Position numbers and translations under genes: made by a program
The notes under the pieces: generated by a model
Database searches by the model: none
What the model saw: the letters and a program-made list of their open reading frames with translations, nothing else
What the model was told of the DNA's origin: nothing
In this document: piece after piece, positions 34,777 to 43,821 of the stretch
Layout of the letters: every line of letters begins with the position of its first letter
Numbering within the stretch: the stretch's first letter is position 1
Assembly (NCBI GenBank): GCA_021817225.1
Contig: JAKAVR010000004.1
Span: 1 to 61,935 of the forward strand
DNA length: 61,935 nucleotides
Reading direction: 5' to 3'
Source of the DNA: Thermoplasmata archaeon
Lineage (GTDB): Archaea; Thermoplasmatota; Thermoplasmata; Sysuiplasmatales; Sysuiplasmataceae

Positions 34777-34792
34777 CGGGCGCTTGCGCCCG
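34777..34792. repeat. GC-rich perfect palindrome between divergent promoters
   Basis: CGGGCGC-TT-GCGCCCG, a 7-bp inverted repeat. It lies between the TATA boxes of the crotonase pair and the diiron protein gene. Confidence 0.6.
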
Positions 34793-34824
34793 CGCCGTTC
34801 AAGGCATGCACCAGCTGCCCATTC

Positions 34825-34834
34825 TTAAATAATC
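34825..34834 (+). promoter_or_regulatory. TATA-like box of the diiron protein gene
   Basis: TCTTAAATAA-like box about 30 bases before ATG 34859. Confidence 0.45.
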
Positions 34835-34858
34835 GACAGTGCACTATCCCAAACCAAC

Positions 34859-35887
34859 ATGAATGAAAGCGGTGGACCGGACAAGATAGAGCTGCCCGAA
34901 TTCCCGCCAAACAACATTTACCCCGCGGAGTGGGACTTCAGGAACGACCTGGAATGGAGACTCTATTCCAGGTCAAAGAGGGAACAGTGGGACGAGGAAA
35001 AACTGAACTGGGCAAGACTCGATGAAATTGTGACCGGACTCGACAACAAGGAAAGGCTTGCGATGGCCTACTGGTGGGCGCTTCTTTCCACCTTCGACAA
35101 TGCAAATCCTGTCTTCTCCTACGCCGTTGTAAAGGCGCACGAACTGAAGGAGAATACGGCGGTGAGATGCCTGCTTAACACAATAGCCTTTGACGAAAAC
35201 AGGCACAACATAGTCTGCGGAATGTGCATAAACAAGCTGTGCCCCGGCTTTCCCATGAATTTCAAGCCGAAGGACGACCTGGAGGCACGGGCGAGGGCGA
35301 ATATCATATGGACTTGGTACAACGGCGCAAGATACTGGAAGGCTTATCTCGAGTCATATAACAAGTACTCGACCGATGTGCTTTTCACATCTTTCATGAT
35401 GGGGGAGGCAGCAGCCACGACCGTATTCACCCAGATGTCAAACAACACAAAGATCGAAACCTTCAGGGAAGCATTCAGGAACATTGCAGTGGACGAGACA
35501 AGGCATTACGCGTTCACACAGCTTGTAATGGCCGACGGCGCCAAGAAGATGAATGAAGAAAGGAAGAGGCTGGTGACAAAGCAGATCAAGGCCGGCTTCA
35601 TCTTCCTGTCTCTGATCACATACAAGCTTCCGGCCAAGTCAAACACTTTCTGGAAGTTGCCCCATTACTTCGTAGAAGTGAACGAAAGGATGGAAGACAT
35701 TGCAAGGGATTCCGGTCTTGGAATACCACTTCTTTCTGAAAAGGAGAACGCATGGAGATCGGCTGTAATGAAGGTGGGCGCGTCACTCAAACGGTACGGT
35801 ATAAGGCTTCCCGAAATACCTGAGCTTGGAATCAGCGGGGACGACGTCGGCGATGTTGACGGTGACGAGATAGTGCCCGTGTTCTGA
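34859..35887 (+). CDS. ferritin-like diiron oxidase/ribonucleotide reductase R2-like protein
   Basis: 342 residues, mostly helical. Two ExxRH-type diiron elements are visible, AFDENRHNIV (near 108) and VDETRHYAFTQ (near 210), with further acidic residues in the helices between (ELKEN, GEAA). This is the R2-like superfamily, which includes ribonucleotide reductase small subunits, R2lox oxidases and acyl desaturase-like enzymes; I see no partner R1 gene and no clear radical Tyr, so an oxidase or desaturase is as likely as a reductase. The C-terminal tail is acidic. It is followed 30 bases later by geranylgeranyl reductase. Confidence 0.75.
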   Translation: MNESGGPDKIELPEFPPNNIYPAEWDFRNDLEWRLYSRSKREQWDEEKLNWARLDEIVTGLDNKERLAMAYWWALLSTFDNANPVFSYAVVKAHELKENTAVRCLLNTIAFDENRHNIVCGMCINKLCPGFPMNFKPKDDLEARARANIIWTWYNGARYWKAYLESYNKYSTDVLFTSFMMGEAAATTVFTQMSNNTKIETFREAFRNIAVDETRHYAFTQLVMADGAKKMNEERKRLVTKQIKAGFIFLSLITYKLPAKSNTFWKLPHYFVEVNERMEDIARDSGLGIPLLSEKENAWRSAVMKVGASLKRYGIRLPEIPELGISGDDVGDVDGDEIVPVF

Positions 35888-35917
35888 TCAGGCTGGAAAT
35901 TCACGAGGAAACTGGAA

Positions 35918-37084
35918 ATGGTCTCCGGAAAGTATGATGCTGTTGTCATCGGTGGAGGACCTGCTGGCCTCACATTCGCGGCTGAAACGGCCGGGAAGAT
36001 GAGCGTGCTCCTTCTGGAAGAGAACTTCGAGGTGGGAAAGCCAGTGCAGTGCTCTGGGCTTGTCAGCCCGAGGGTGATCGAGATGAGCGGACTCGACAGG
36101 TGGCACAATGTCATCGGCTCCGTAGATTTCATCTCGCCGAACGGAGGCAGGCTCTCGCTGCGCGGAAGCGAGCCGAAGGGTTATGTGATCGACAGGAGCG
36201 GCCTTGACGTCCACCTCGCGGAAAGGGCGGCAAGGAACGGGGTCGAGACGCTTATGGGGGCGACATTCACAGACGCACAAAGGGTACCGGACGGCGTCAG
36301 GATTTCATTCAGGCAGGGCGGGGAGACACGATTTGTGGAGACGGGCCTTGTCGTCGGGGCAGATGGTGTGTCCTCTGCAGTGGGCAGGAGGTTCGGCCTC
36401 ACAAGATTCAGGGAAATGGTCTCATGCATCCAGACGGATGCAGTCGCGGCAGGTCTTGACGAGGGGGACGCAGTGAGTCTTTTCTTCGGGTCGGAAGTGG
36501 CGCCCGGTTTCTTTGCATGGTCCATACCCGCGGGCGGTTTTGCAAGAATCGGCCTGGGAATATCGGCAGGCGCGAACACAGCCGACCACTACTTCAAGAA
36601 ACTTCTCGAGAGGCTCGGCGTCAGGAGGACGCTCAACATAACGGCCGGGCCCATCCCCATCGGAAACAGGGGGAGAATGGTCGACGACAACGTGCTGATA
36701 GTGGGTGATGCTGCGGGACAGGTGAAACCCATCTCCGGCGGGGGCATTTTCACTGGCATGGCCGCGGCGCGGCTTGCCGCCGGGGTCGCAATCTCCGCTC
36801 ACGAGAGGGGCGGAATGACGAGGAAATCACTCTCGCTGTACGAGAGCGGCTGGAGAAAGGGGGTAGGGAGGGAACTTGAACGCGCAGCTCTTGTGAGAAG
36901 GATCTTCCTGCAGATGAACGATTCAAAGCTCGACCTGCTCTTCCGCATACTCGACGAGAGCTCGCTGAAGGAAGTGCTCTCAACTGGCGACATAGATTTT
37001 CCAACAGAGCTTTCACCGCTTCTGCTTTCAAGGGAGCCATCACTATGGCGTTTCTCGCCCCAGTTGATTCGTGCGCTCTTCTGA
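35918..37084 (+). CDS. geranylgeranyl reductase family flavoprotein
   Basis: 388 residues. An N-terminal FAD Rossmann motif (VVIGGGPAGLTFA), the family hallmark PVQCSGLVSPR with a redox-relevant Cys, PGFFAWSIPAGGFARIG and GDAAGQVKPISGGGIFTG are all present. In archaea this family reduces the double bonds of isoprenoid lipid chains; related members reduce free geranylgeranyl groups. GTG/ATG choice at 35918 (ATG) is well supported by the FAD motif spacing. It is convergent with the secreted protein that ends at its stop. Confidence 0.93.
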   Translation: MVSGKYDAVVIGGGPAGLTFAAETAGKMSVLLLEENFEVGKPVQCSGLVSPRVIEMSGLDRWHNVIGSVDFISPNGGRLSLRGSEPKGYVIDRSGLDVHLAERAARNGVETLMGATFTDAQRVPDGVRISFRQGGETRFVETGLVVGADGVSSAVGRRFGLTRFREMVSCIQTDAVAAGLDEGDAVSLFFGSEVAPGFFAWSIPAGGFARIGLGISAGANTADHYFKKLLERLGVRRTLNITAGPIPIGNRGRMVDDNVLIVGDAAGQVKPISGGGIFTGMAAARLAAGVAISAHERGGMTRKSLSLYESGWRKGVGRELERAALVRRIFLQMNDSKLDLLFRILDESSLKEVLSTGDIDFPTELSPLLLSREPSLWRFSPQLIRALF

Positions 37085-37801
37085 TCATATGTGCCTGCGC
37101 TTCTTTTCGACCCTGTACAGGACATAGGAGAATGCGGCGAATACACCTGCGAGGCCGCCCGTAATCCACAGCAGGTAGACGGGCGAAGGCGAGTTGACCG
37201 TGAAGGATGTGTCCGGCAGCACACCCTGGTACCCCAGCGTTCCGTTGAGGTAGCTGTAGTTAAGGTAAGTCGTCCCAGTCCCCTGGACGAGAATCCTGCT
37301 CCACTGAGTCTGGTTGAATACACCCTTTGACGCCATGCGTATGGTGCTCCCGTTGAGCGAAAAGGAAAGGTAGGTGCTTACGAAGTATGTCCCCGTATTG
37401 AAGAAGTCACCGTGCCTTGTAGACTGTGTAGTGGCCACAGTGAAATTGAGGTAAACCGATGCAAGCGGGCCGAGGCTGCTCAGATTGCGGTAGGCTGCCG
37501 TCCCGCCGCCAACAAAAGAGGGGCGCTGTGAGGAAGGAAGGGAAACAACCGAAGCATCCGAATCTGTTGTTGCATAGCCGTATATCACAAGCCTGACACT
37601 TGCATTCGCGATAGTGTGGTTGAACGGGTTCAGGACCTTCAGCTCAAGGGGGCCGGACTGTCCTGGAGACAGCTGTGGTGTTTTCACAACGACGAGAAGC
37701 CTGTCGGCATAGTTCTGGTAGTTTGCGGGACCTGCGACTGCAGGCTGGAAGGAACCGAGCAGGAGTGAAAGAACGAGCAGTGGCATGATGACCCTGAGCA
37801 T
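37085..37801 (-). CDS. hypothetical secreted protein with C-terminal membrane anchor
   Basis: 238 residues: a cleavable-looking signal peptide (about 1-23, ending AVA), a beta-rich extracytoplasmic part with several N-x-S/T sites, and one C-terminal hydrophobic span (about 212-230) followed by a basic tail, the usual archaeal surface-anchor layout. No family recognised. Its stop directly abuts the stop of the reductase gene on the other strand. Confidence 0.75.
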   Translation of the reverse strand: MLRVIMPLLVLSLLLGSFQPAVAGPANYQNYADRLLVVVKTPQLSPGQSGPLELKVLNPFNHTIANASVRLVIYGYATTDSDASVVSLPSSQRPSFVGGGTAAYRNLSSLGPLASVYLNFTVATTQSTRHGDFFNTGTYFVSTYLSFSLNGSTIRMASKGVFNQTQWSRILVQGTGTTYLNYSYLNGTLGYQGVLPDTSFTVNSPSPVYLLWITGGLAGVFAAFSYVLYRVEKKRRHI

Positions 37802-37855
37802 CGACGGACAAAATCACCGATAACTATTAAAAACCGGTCGGTTGAATGCCGACCT

Positions 37856-38878
37856 ATGGTGCCGAGCGCTGCATTGCTCGTAGCGGCAGGTGAGAGGAAG
37901 AGTGCGATGCAGTATCTAATTGGCGCGGGACTCGTGGACCCGAGGTTCAGGGTAGTGGCTCGGGGCGGTGATGTCGTAATACCGCTGAAGGAAATGCCGG
38001 CGGAGCTGCCTGAAGGTGTGGAAGTCAGGCAGGCGGATGCAGCAATTTTCGAAGGTAGATATTCGGGCGACCCTTACACCGTTGCTGTCATGGAAACAGG
38101 CCTGGCCGAGCATCTCAGGAAGATGCTTCCCAGGAAGTGGGAGATGGTGGGCCGATCTCTCATGCTGAAGCTGGATCCGGTGCTCCTTGATCACGCCTTC
38201 GATATAGGCCGTGCGTATGCGACTGCACTGAACGCCGAAAGCGCCTATGTGGTTCTGGGGAGGGTGAGGGGGAATTACAGGAAACCCTCCCTGCGACTCG
38301 TCTATGGCAAAGGAGGCGAGACAGTGCACAGGGAAAACGGCGTCGATTATGTACTGGATGTTGCAAGCGTCATGTTTTCCTCGTCGAATCATGACGAGCG
38401 AATCAGGATGTCGGCGCTGGACTGCACGGGCGAAACGATTGTGGACATGTTTGCAGGCATCGGACACCTTTCCATGCCCATTGCTGTCCACGGTTCGCCT
38501 GCACGCATCATTGCTTCTGAGGCCGACGCTGACACATTCATGTACCTGAAGAAGACGATAGAGGCTAACCTTGTTTCCTCAATATACACCGCCGTCAATG
38601 CGGACAACAGGGAACTGGAAGTTGCGGATTGCGACCGCATAATCATGGGCTACCTGGAAGGGACAAGGGATTATCTGCAGAAGGCGCTCTCGATGGGAAG
38701 GAAGGGGACCGTCATTCATTTCCACGAAGAGGTAAGGCACGGGATGGAAGATGAATGGAGAAGGCTGATAGTTGACAGGTACTGCTCCGGAAGGGTAAGG
38801 GCGCTGTCGATGAGGAAAGTCAAGGGTTATTCGGCACTTTCGGACCACATGGCGCTTGATCTCGAGGTGCTGGACTGA
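37856..38878 (+). CDS. taw2: TYW2-like tRNA wyosine-pathway aminocarboxypropyltransferase
   Basis: 340 residues, Trm5/TYW2 family. The SAM-binding core carries VDMFAGIGHLSMPIA (about 197-211), and the family motif FSSSNHDERIRM (about 174-185). In place of the NPP of Trm5 methyltransferases it has DRIIMGYLEGT, which fits the TYW2 branch that transfers an aminocarboxypropyl group to 4-demethylwyosine at G37 of tRNA-Phe. A Trm5 role is less likely but cannot be excluded by eye. The N terminus (about 1-50) is variable. Confidence 0.85.
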   Translation: MVPSAALLVAAGERKSAMQYLIGAGLVDPRFRVVARGGDVVIPLKEMPAELPEGVEVRQADAAIFEGRYSGDPYTVAVMETGLAEHLRKMLPRKWEMVGRSLMLKLDPVLLDHAFDIGRAYATALNAESAYVVLGRVRGNYRKPSLRLVYGKGGETVHRENGVDYVLDVASVMFSSSNHDERIRMSALDCTGETIVDMFAGIGHLSMPIAVHGSPARIIASEADADTFMYLKKTIEANLVSSIYTAVNADNRELEVADCDRIIMGYLEGTRDYLQKALSMGRKGTVIHFHEEVRHGMEDEWRRLIVDRYCSGRVRALSMRKVKGYSALSDHMALDLEVLD

Positions 38879-38938
38879 ACAGGGCGCAAACTGTTTAGTA
38901 AACAGATAGCATTGATTGAAAACTGAACAGGTCTGGTT

Positions 38939-39658
38939 ATGGGAGAAAGAGAGGACTACGCCAAGGGATTCCTGAAAGGGTACGAAGACGCCCTCAACGA
39001 GGTTTGGAACGAGGTCCTTGCCATCGGCAGCAGGTCGTACTCCCCTCACGAGCTTCAGATACTCGCCCGGACCAGGAAGAACATGATCCAGCAGTCCGTG
39101 GAAATGAAGAAGGCGGAACTTCAGAGGTTGCTGGGCATAGTGCTCTCGGTGCCCGAGGACAGGTCGAAGCTTGCCTCGGGCCTCTCGGAGGGCGATTCCA
39201 TAATGGTCAGGGAGGAAAGGCCCGACAAGGCGTTTGCAATATTCGCAAGGCTCACGGAAAGGGGCATGAGGGGCATGTCGGTGACAAGAACGGACCCCTT
39301 CAAGGCAGTTGCCCGCTACGGACTGAACGGCGGGAAGATAGATTTCATCTGGCTCACAAGGATAGAGAAGGACGTGATTGAAAACGGAGGAATAAGGGCA
39401 AAGGTCAGGAGCAATCTGGCCGGCCTGGCGTCCGAAATAAGGGACTTCCTTTCAAAACCGGGTGGAGGGGCAGTCGTGCTCGAGGGGATGGAATACCTGG
39501 TGACGCAGTACGACTTCAGGTCGGTGCTGCGCTTCATCCAGATGGTCAGGGAGCAGGTTTCCTACACAGGCGGTTTCTTCATCATTTCCGCCGACCCTGA
39601 TGCGGCGGATGAGAAGGACTACAGGCTGATTGAGAAGGAGATGACGCTTACACTCTGA
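38939..39658 (+). CDS. DUF835 protein (KaiC/RecA-related, degenerate)
   Basis: 239 residues: a helical N-terminal half (about 1-80) and a C-terminal DUF835 domain with GAVVLEGMEYLVTQYDFRSVLRFIQMVREQV and FFIISADPDA. DUF835 resembles the RecA/KaiC fold without the P-loop and is common in Thermoplasmata and Thermococci; function is not established, often linked to sensing proteins. It ends 4 bases from the convergent stop of ppdK. Confidence 0.85.
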   Translation: MGEREDYAKGFLKGYEDALNEVWNEVLAIGSRSYSPHELQILARTRKNMIQQSVEMKKAELQRLLGIVLSVPEDRSKLASGLSEGDSIMVREERPDKAFAIFARLTERGMRGMSVTRTDPFKAVARYGLNGGKIDFIWLTRIEKDVIENGGIRAKVRSNLAGLASEIRDFLSKPGGGAVVLEGMEYLVTQYDFRSVLRFIQMVREQVSYTGGFFIISADPDAADEKDYRLIEKEMTLTL

Positions 39659-39662
39659 TCTC

Positions 39663-42335
39663 TCAGTCCTGGTCAGTGCCCGACTTTTTCACCTTTCCCC
39701 TTATGGCAGCCTGGGCCGCGGCAAGCCTCGCCACGGGCACCCTGTAGGGCGAGCAGCTGACGTAGTCGAGGCCGGCATTGTGGAAGAACTCGACGCTCTT
39801 CGGATCACCGCCGTGCTCCCCGCAGATGCCCGTCTCCAGATGCTTGTTGACCTTCTTTCCCCTCTGTATGCCAATCCTGACAAGCTCCCCGACACCTTCC
39901 GCGTCGATCGTCTGGAATGGATCGTATTTCAGGAGAAACTTGCCGACGTAGTCTGGAAGGAACCTTCCCGCATCGTCCCTGCTTATTCCCAGGGTTGTCT
40001 GGGTGAGGTCGTTCGTGCCGAAGGAGAAGAACTCAGCAATTTCGGCTATCTCGTCAGCGAGAAGCGCCGCACGTGGAAGCTCGATCATTGTTCCGACGAG
40101 GTAATGGACGCTGAAGCCGTATGCTGAAAAGACTTCGCCTGCCACCCTGTCAACATCCTTCTTGAGCAGCTCCAGTTCCTCCTTCCCCACAATTAGCGGG
40201 ATCATTACTTCAGGCACCGGATTGCGCCCTTCCTTCTTGAGTTCACATGCTGCCTCGAATATTGCACGGCACTGCATCTCATAGATTTCAGGATAGGTCA
40301 CGGCAAGCCTGCAGCCCCTGTGCCCGAGCATCGGGTTCAGCTCCCTCAGCGCCTCGGTCCTTGCCCTTACCCTCTCCGGCTCGATGCCCATCTCGTGCGC
40401 CAGGCTCCTCACTTCAGCCTCCCCCTTGGGAAGGAATTCGTGGAGAGGCGGGTCAAGCAACCTTATGGTTACTGGGAAGCCGTCCATTTCCCTCATCAGG
40501 CCAATGAAGTCCGACTTCTGGTACGGGAGCAGAGATTCGAGCGCAATCTTCCTTTCCTCCGTGGTCTCGGACAGAATCATTCTCCTCATGTGAGGCAGGC
40601 GGTCTGACCCGAAAAACATGTGCTCAGTCCTCACAAGTCCTATTCCGGTTGCACCGAACTGCCTTGACACCCTGGCGTCGACTGGCAGGTCTGCGTTCGC
40701 CCTCACTCCAAGCCTCTTGATTTCGTCCGCCCAGTCAAGGAATGTCCTGAAGTACGATGTAACCTCGGCGCTCCTTGTGGGAATCTGACCGAGGTACACG
40801 ACCCCCTCGGTTCCGTCAACGCTTATGTAGTCCCCCTTGGAGACTGTGACGCCGCCGTTTCCCCTGAAATGGCCAGCTGAATAATCGATTGCTATGTCCG
40901 AGCAGCCTGCAACGCATGTCTTGCCCATGCCCCTGGCGACAACAGCAGCATGGGAAGTCATGCCTCCGGTGGCAGTCAGTATAGCCTGAGCTGCCGCCAT
41001 TCCGTGGATATCCTCGGCGGAAGTCTCGTTTCTGACCAGTATTACCTTCTCGCCACGACCGGCCATCTCGACCGCCTGCTCGGCATCGAAGACGACCCTG
41101 CCTGTTGCGGCTCCGGGCGAAGCCGGAAGACCCTTGCCTATCCTCCTCTTTTCCGCCTTTTCGTCAAACACGGGGTGAAGCAGCTGGTCCAGCGTGGACG
41201 GGTTGACGGAGAGCATTCCCTCCTCCTTCGTGATCAGCCCCTCGTTGACCAAGTCAACTGCTATCCTGACAGCCGCGCCTGCGGTTCTCTTCCCGCTCCT
41301 TGTCTGGAGAAGGTAGAGCTTGCCGTTCTGAATTGTGAATTCTATGTCCTGAACGTCCTTGTAGTGGGATTCCAGCTGCGCCTTTATGGCGATCAGCTGA
41401 CCGTGGACCTCCGGCATCCTTTCTTCAAGCGAAACACCTACTTTTCCCGCCTCCCTGTTGATCGGCTGGGGCGTCCTTATTCCCGCGACAACATCCTCGC
41501 CCTGGGCGTTTGGCAGATACTCGCCGTAGAACCTGTTTTCACCTGTGGACGGGTTGCGCGTGAAGGCTACGCCGGTCGCACAGTCGTCGCCCATGTTTCC
41601 GAACACCATCGACTGGACGGTGACCGCCGTTCCCCAGTCTTCAGGAATGCCGTTCAGCTTCCTGTAGGTGATAGCACGCCTGTTGTTCCATGATTCGAAA
41701 ACGGCACCTATGGCTTCCCATAGCTGCTGCTCAGGCTTCTCCGGGAAGGGCTTCCCCGTTATCTCGCTGATCTTCTGCTTGAACTTTGTGACTATATCCC
41801 TGAGTTCCTCTCCACTCAGTTCCGTGTCCAGTGCGATGCCGCGCCTTGACTTCACCTCAGACATAATGTGCTCGAACTCGTCGTGCTCGACGCCCATGAC
41901 AACGTTCCCGAACATCTGCACAAAACGCCTGTATGTGTCATATGCCCATCTCGCGTTTCCTGTTTCCCTCACCACAGCAGCGAGCGTCCTGTCATTCAGG
42001 CCAAGATTCAGCACAGTGTCCATCATGCCGGGCATCGAAACCCTGGCGCCTGATCTCACAGACACGAGAAGCGGCTTTTCATCTGAATCGAATGCCCTCC
42101 CCATCTTCTGCTCAACGGTCCTGAGCGCCTCGTTCACCCGTCTCCTGAGGCCGGGGGGGAACTTCCTGTCCAGCCTGTAGAATATGTTGCATACGTTGGT
42201 GGTAATGGTGAAACCGGGCGGGACAGGAAGTCCCAGCCGTGTCATTTCAGCCAGGCCCGCTCCCTTGCCGCCCAGCAGGTTCCTCATTTCTGCGCTCCCT
42301 TCCTCAAAAAGGTAGACCATTTTTCTCTTGACCAT
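39663..42335 (-). CDS. ppdK: pyruvate, phosphate dikinase
   Basis: 890 residues, normal length. The N-terminal nucleotide-grasp domain (GGKGAGLAEMTRLGLPVPPGFTITT), the phospho-His loop GGMTSHAAVVARGMGKTCVAGC (His near 455), and the PEP domain with its acid/base Cys in GICGEHGGDP near 848 are all present. It interconverts pyruvate, ATP and phosphate with PEP, AMP and PPi, which is useful for gluconeogenesis in archaea. ATG 42335 (Met6 is an alternative) is preceded by a TATA-like TTTAATTATACG (42370-42381, minus strand). Confidence 0.97.
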   Translation of the reverse strand: MVKRKMVYLFEEGSAEMRNLLGGKGAGLAEMTRLGLPVPPGFTITTNVCNIFYRLDRKFPPGLRRRVNEALRTVEQKMGRAFDSDEKPLLVSVRSGARVSMPGMMDTVLNLGLNDRTLAAVVRETGNARWAYDTYRRFVQMFGNVVMGVEHDEFEHIMSEVKSRRGIALDTELSGEELRDIVTKFKQKISEITGKPFPEKPEQQLWEAIGAVFESWNNRRAITYRKLNGIPEDWGTAVTVQSMVFGNMGDDCATGVAFTRNPSTGENRFYGEYLPNAQGEDVVAGIRTPQPINREAGKVGVSLEERMPEVHGQLIAIKAQLESHYKDVQDIEFTIQNGKLYLLQTRSGKRTAGAAVRIAVDLVNEGLITKEEGMLSVNPSTLDQLLHPVFDEKAEKRRIGKGLPASPGAATGRVVFDAEQAVEMAGRGEKVILVRNETSAEDIHGMAAAQAILTATGGMTSHAAVVARGMGKTCVAGCSDIAIDYSAGHFRGNGGVTVSKGDYISVDGTEGVVYLGQIPTRSAEVTSYFRTFLDWADEIKRLGVRANADLPVDARVSRQFGATGIGLVRTEHMFFGSDRLPHMRRMILSETTEERKIALESLLPYQKSDFIGLMREMDGFPVTIRLLDPPLHEFLPKGEAEVRSLAHEMGIEPERVRARTEALRELNPMLGHRGCRLAVTYPEIYEMQCRAIFEAACELKKEGRNPVPEVMIPLIVGKEELELLKKDVDRVAGEVFSAYGFSVHYLVGTMIELPRAALLADEIAEIAEFFSFGTNDLTQTTLGISRDDAGRFLPDYVGKFLLKYDPFQTIDAEGVGELVRIGIQRGKKVNKHLETGICGEHGGDPKSVEFFHNAGLDYVSCSPYRVPVARLAAAQAAIRGKVKKSGTDQD

Positions 42336-42369
42336 CGGGAAAGCACCTGCTGATTCGGTAGCAAGTTCG

Positions 42370-42381
42370 TATAATTAAATG
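42370..42381 (-). promoter_or_regulatory. TATA-like box of ppdK
   Basis: TTTAATTATACG on the minus strand, roughly 40 bases before the start. Confidence 0.5.
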
Positions 42382-42462
42382 GTTCGAAGTCCGCAACACA
42401 GGCAGCGCTGGCGCCGGCGAATGATGTTGTCTGCGGCTATAAGACACGAATTGAGTATGTTC

Positions 42463-42735
42463 TCATTTGCCGAGGACAATCTCTATCGAGGAGACGTTGG
42501 AAGTAGTCCCGTCCTCCTCCTTCAGCACTTCGGTTGTTATCTTGATGTCCTTGACAAGCGCTTCCTTGAGAAACCTGTTCCTCGTTATCTCGGCAACGTC
42601 GACTGCCCTGCTTATCGATTTGCCCCTGGCCTTGATTCTGACATCCTTTCCCGCACTGTTGAATTGTGTTACGACCGCCAGGACATAGTTCATTGCCGGT
42701 TTCTTGCCAATGTAGATGATGTTATCTTCTGCCAT
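42463..42735 (-). CDS. albA: Alba, archaeal chromatin/RNA-binding protein
   Basis: 90 residues, the typical Alba size. [21 protein letters not shown] carries the two lysines used for nucleic-acid contact and modification, and [20 protein letters not shown] is the second family hallmark. It coats DNA and also binds RNA. A TATA-like CCCATATAAA (42760-42769, minus strand) lies 25-34 bases before ATG 42735, so the transcript is almost leaderless. Confidence 0.96.
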   Translation of the reverse strand: MAEDNIIYIGKKPAMNYVLAVVTQFNSAGKDVRIKARGKSISRAVDVAEITRNRFLKEALVKDIKITTEVLKEEDGTTSNVSSIEIVLGK

Positions 42736-42759
42736 TTGTCGTCACGACTGTTTATAGAT

Positions 42760-42769
42760 GTTTATATGG
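42760..42769 (-). promoter_or_regulatory. TATA box of alba
   Basis: CCCATATAAA on the minus strand, centre about 30 bases before ATG 42735. Confidence 0.6.
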
Positions 42770-42893
42770 GCCGATTGCAGCGTTTTTTGAAGACGCTACG
42801 GGTATTAATACATTATTTCAGGCCCGGCCTGCCGCTGGCAGGAGGACGGCAATGGTTCAAGGCTGCCCGGGAACGGCCTGCGGCATCAGCATA

Positions 42894-42903
42894 GTATTTA
42901 AAC
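42894..42903 (+). promoter_or_regulatory. TATA-like box of the UPF0200 gene
   Basis: GTATTTAAAC, centre about 35 bases before TTG 42933; supports the TTG start with a leader of under 12 bases. Confidence 0.5.
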
Positions 42904-42932
42904 AGGCTGGTTTTCCATAAGTTCGAGAGTTC

Positions 42933-43493
42933 TTGAAGGCACTCATAATTTCCGGGATGGCCGGGGCGGGGAAGACCGAATTCGCTGTTTACTGCAAATC
43001 GCTCGGCATACCCGTTGTGCAGATGGGCGACATAGTAAGGGAGAAAGTGGCCGAGCACGGACTTGAACAGACCGGAAAGAACGTTGCACGTATTGCAAAT
43101 GAAGAGAGGCTGAAACGTGGTAACGATGTCTGGGCAAGAAGGACGGTCAAACGAGTGGGCGGCAGGAACACCGTGATCGACGGGACAAGGAGCGAGGCTG
43201 AAGTCGCCTATTTCAGGAGCTATTTTGGGAAGGACGCTGTCGTTGTGGCAGTGGTTGCATCTGCGGTGACGAGATATGAGAGGCTGAAGTCCAGGAACAG
43301 GGAGGATGTGCCGCTCAGTCTCGGGGAGTTTGATGAAAGGGACAGGAGGGAGCTGGGATGGGGTCTCGGCAACGTCATAGCCCTTTCAGACAGGGTTGTT
43401 GGCAATGAGGGCACCATCGAGGAACTCAGGAAGAGCATAATGTTGCTTCTTGAAGAGCTCGATTTTATCAAGAAGAGTGAACAGGAGGCCTGA
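42933..43493 (+). CDS. UPF0200 family nucleotide kinase-like protein
   Basis: 186 residues. P-loop ISGMAGAGKTE (6-16) and LID-like charged region (about 115-130: RLKSRNREDVPLSLGEFDERDRRE). UPF0200 is an archaeal family related to dephospho-CoA/adenylate kinases; substrate is not known. The start is TTG at 42933; the P-loop position agrees. It overlaps no neighbour and is followed 3 bases later by the next gene, so it is probably an operon leader. Confidence 0.9.
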   Translation: MKALIISGMAGAGKTEFAVYCKSLGIPVVQMGDIVREKVAEHGLEQTGKNVARIANEERLKRGNDVWARRTVKRVGGRNTVIDGTRSEAEVAYFRSYFGKDAVVVAVVASAVTRYERLKSRNREDVPLSLGEFDERDRRELGWGLGNVIALSDRVVGNEGTIEELRKSIMLLLEELDFIKKSEQEA

Positions 43494-43496
43494 GCG

Positions 43497-43808
43497 GTGG
43501 ATTTCCTCACTGCGAGGCCATGCACCGGTAACTCCTACGTTGTCTATCCGTCAAGGCTTTACGAGCTGCCGCTGGCAGAATGCGGCAGGGTCTTGAAGAA
43601 AAACGGCTGCAAAGTGAGGGAATCGGGGTTCATGATAGACATAGACCTTCCCGGCCACACATGCACTCTTTACAGGACGGGCAGGCTGCTTGTGAATCCG
43701 TGCGTAGACGAAGAAACTGCACTTCAACAGGCAAACCGCATCTTCGGGCTGATTGAGAAGAACCCGAGGCTATCACTGCTTCTGAAGGAAAGGGGAGCGT
43801 TATTATAG
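43497..43808 (+). CDS. small hypothetical protein resembling a TBP repeat
   Basis: 103 residues, GTG start. The order of strands and the stretch CTLYRTGRLLVNPCVDEETALQQANRIFGLI resembles the second half of a TATA-binding-protein repeat (strand, Gly-Arg turn, strand, long helix). This is only a visual similarity. It lies between the UPF0200 and DUF92 genes in the same direction, 3 and 13 bases apart. No sign of transfer. Confidence 0.65.
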   Translation: MDFLTARPCTGNSYVVYPSRLYELPLAECGRVLKKNGCKVRESGFMIDIDLPGHTCTLYRTGRLLVNPCVDEETALQQANRIFGLIEKNPRLSLLLKERGALL

Positions 43809-43821
43809 TACGGCCTTCGAA

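Noticed and set aside
41668-42180. 170-codon frame opposite ppdK
   Set aside because: Antisense to the highly conserved ppdK N-terminal domain.
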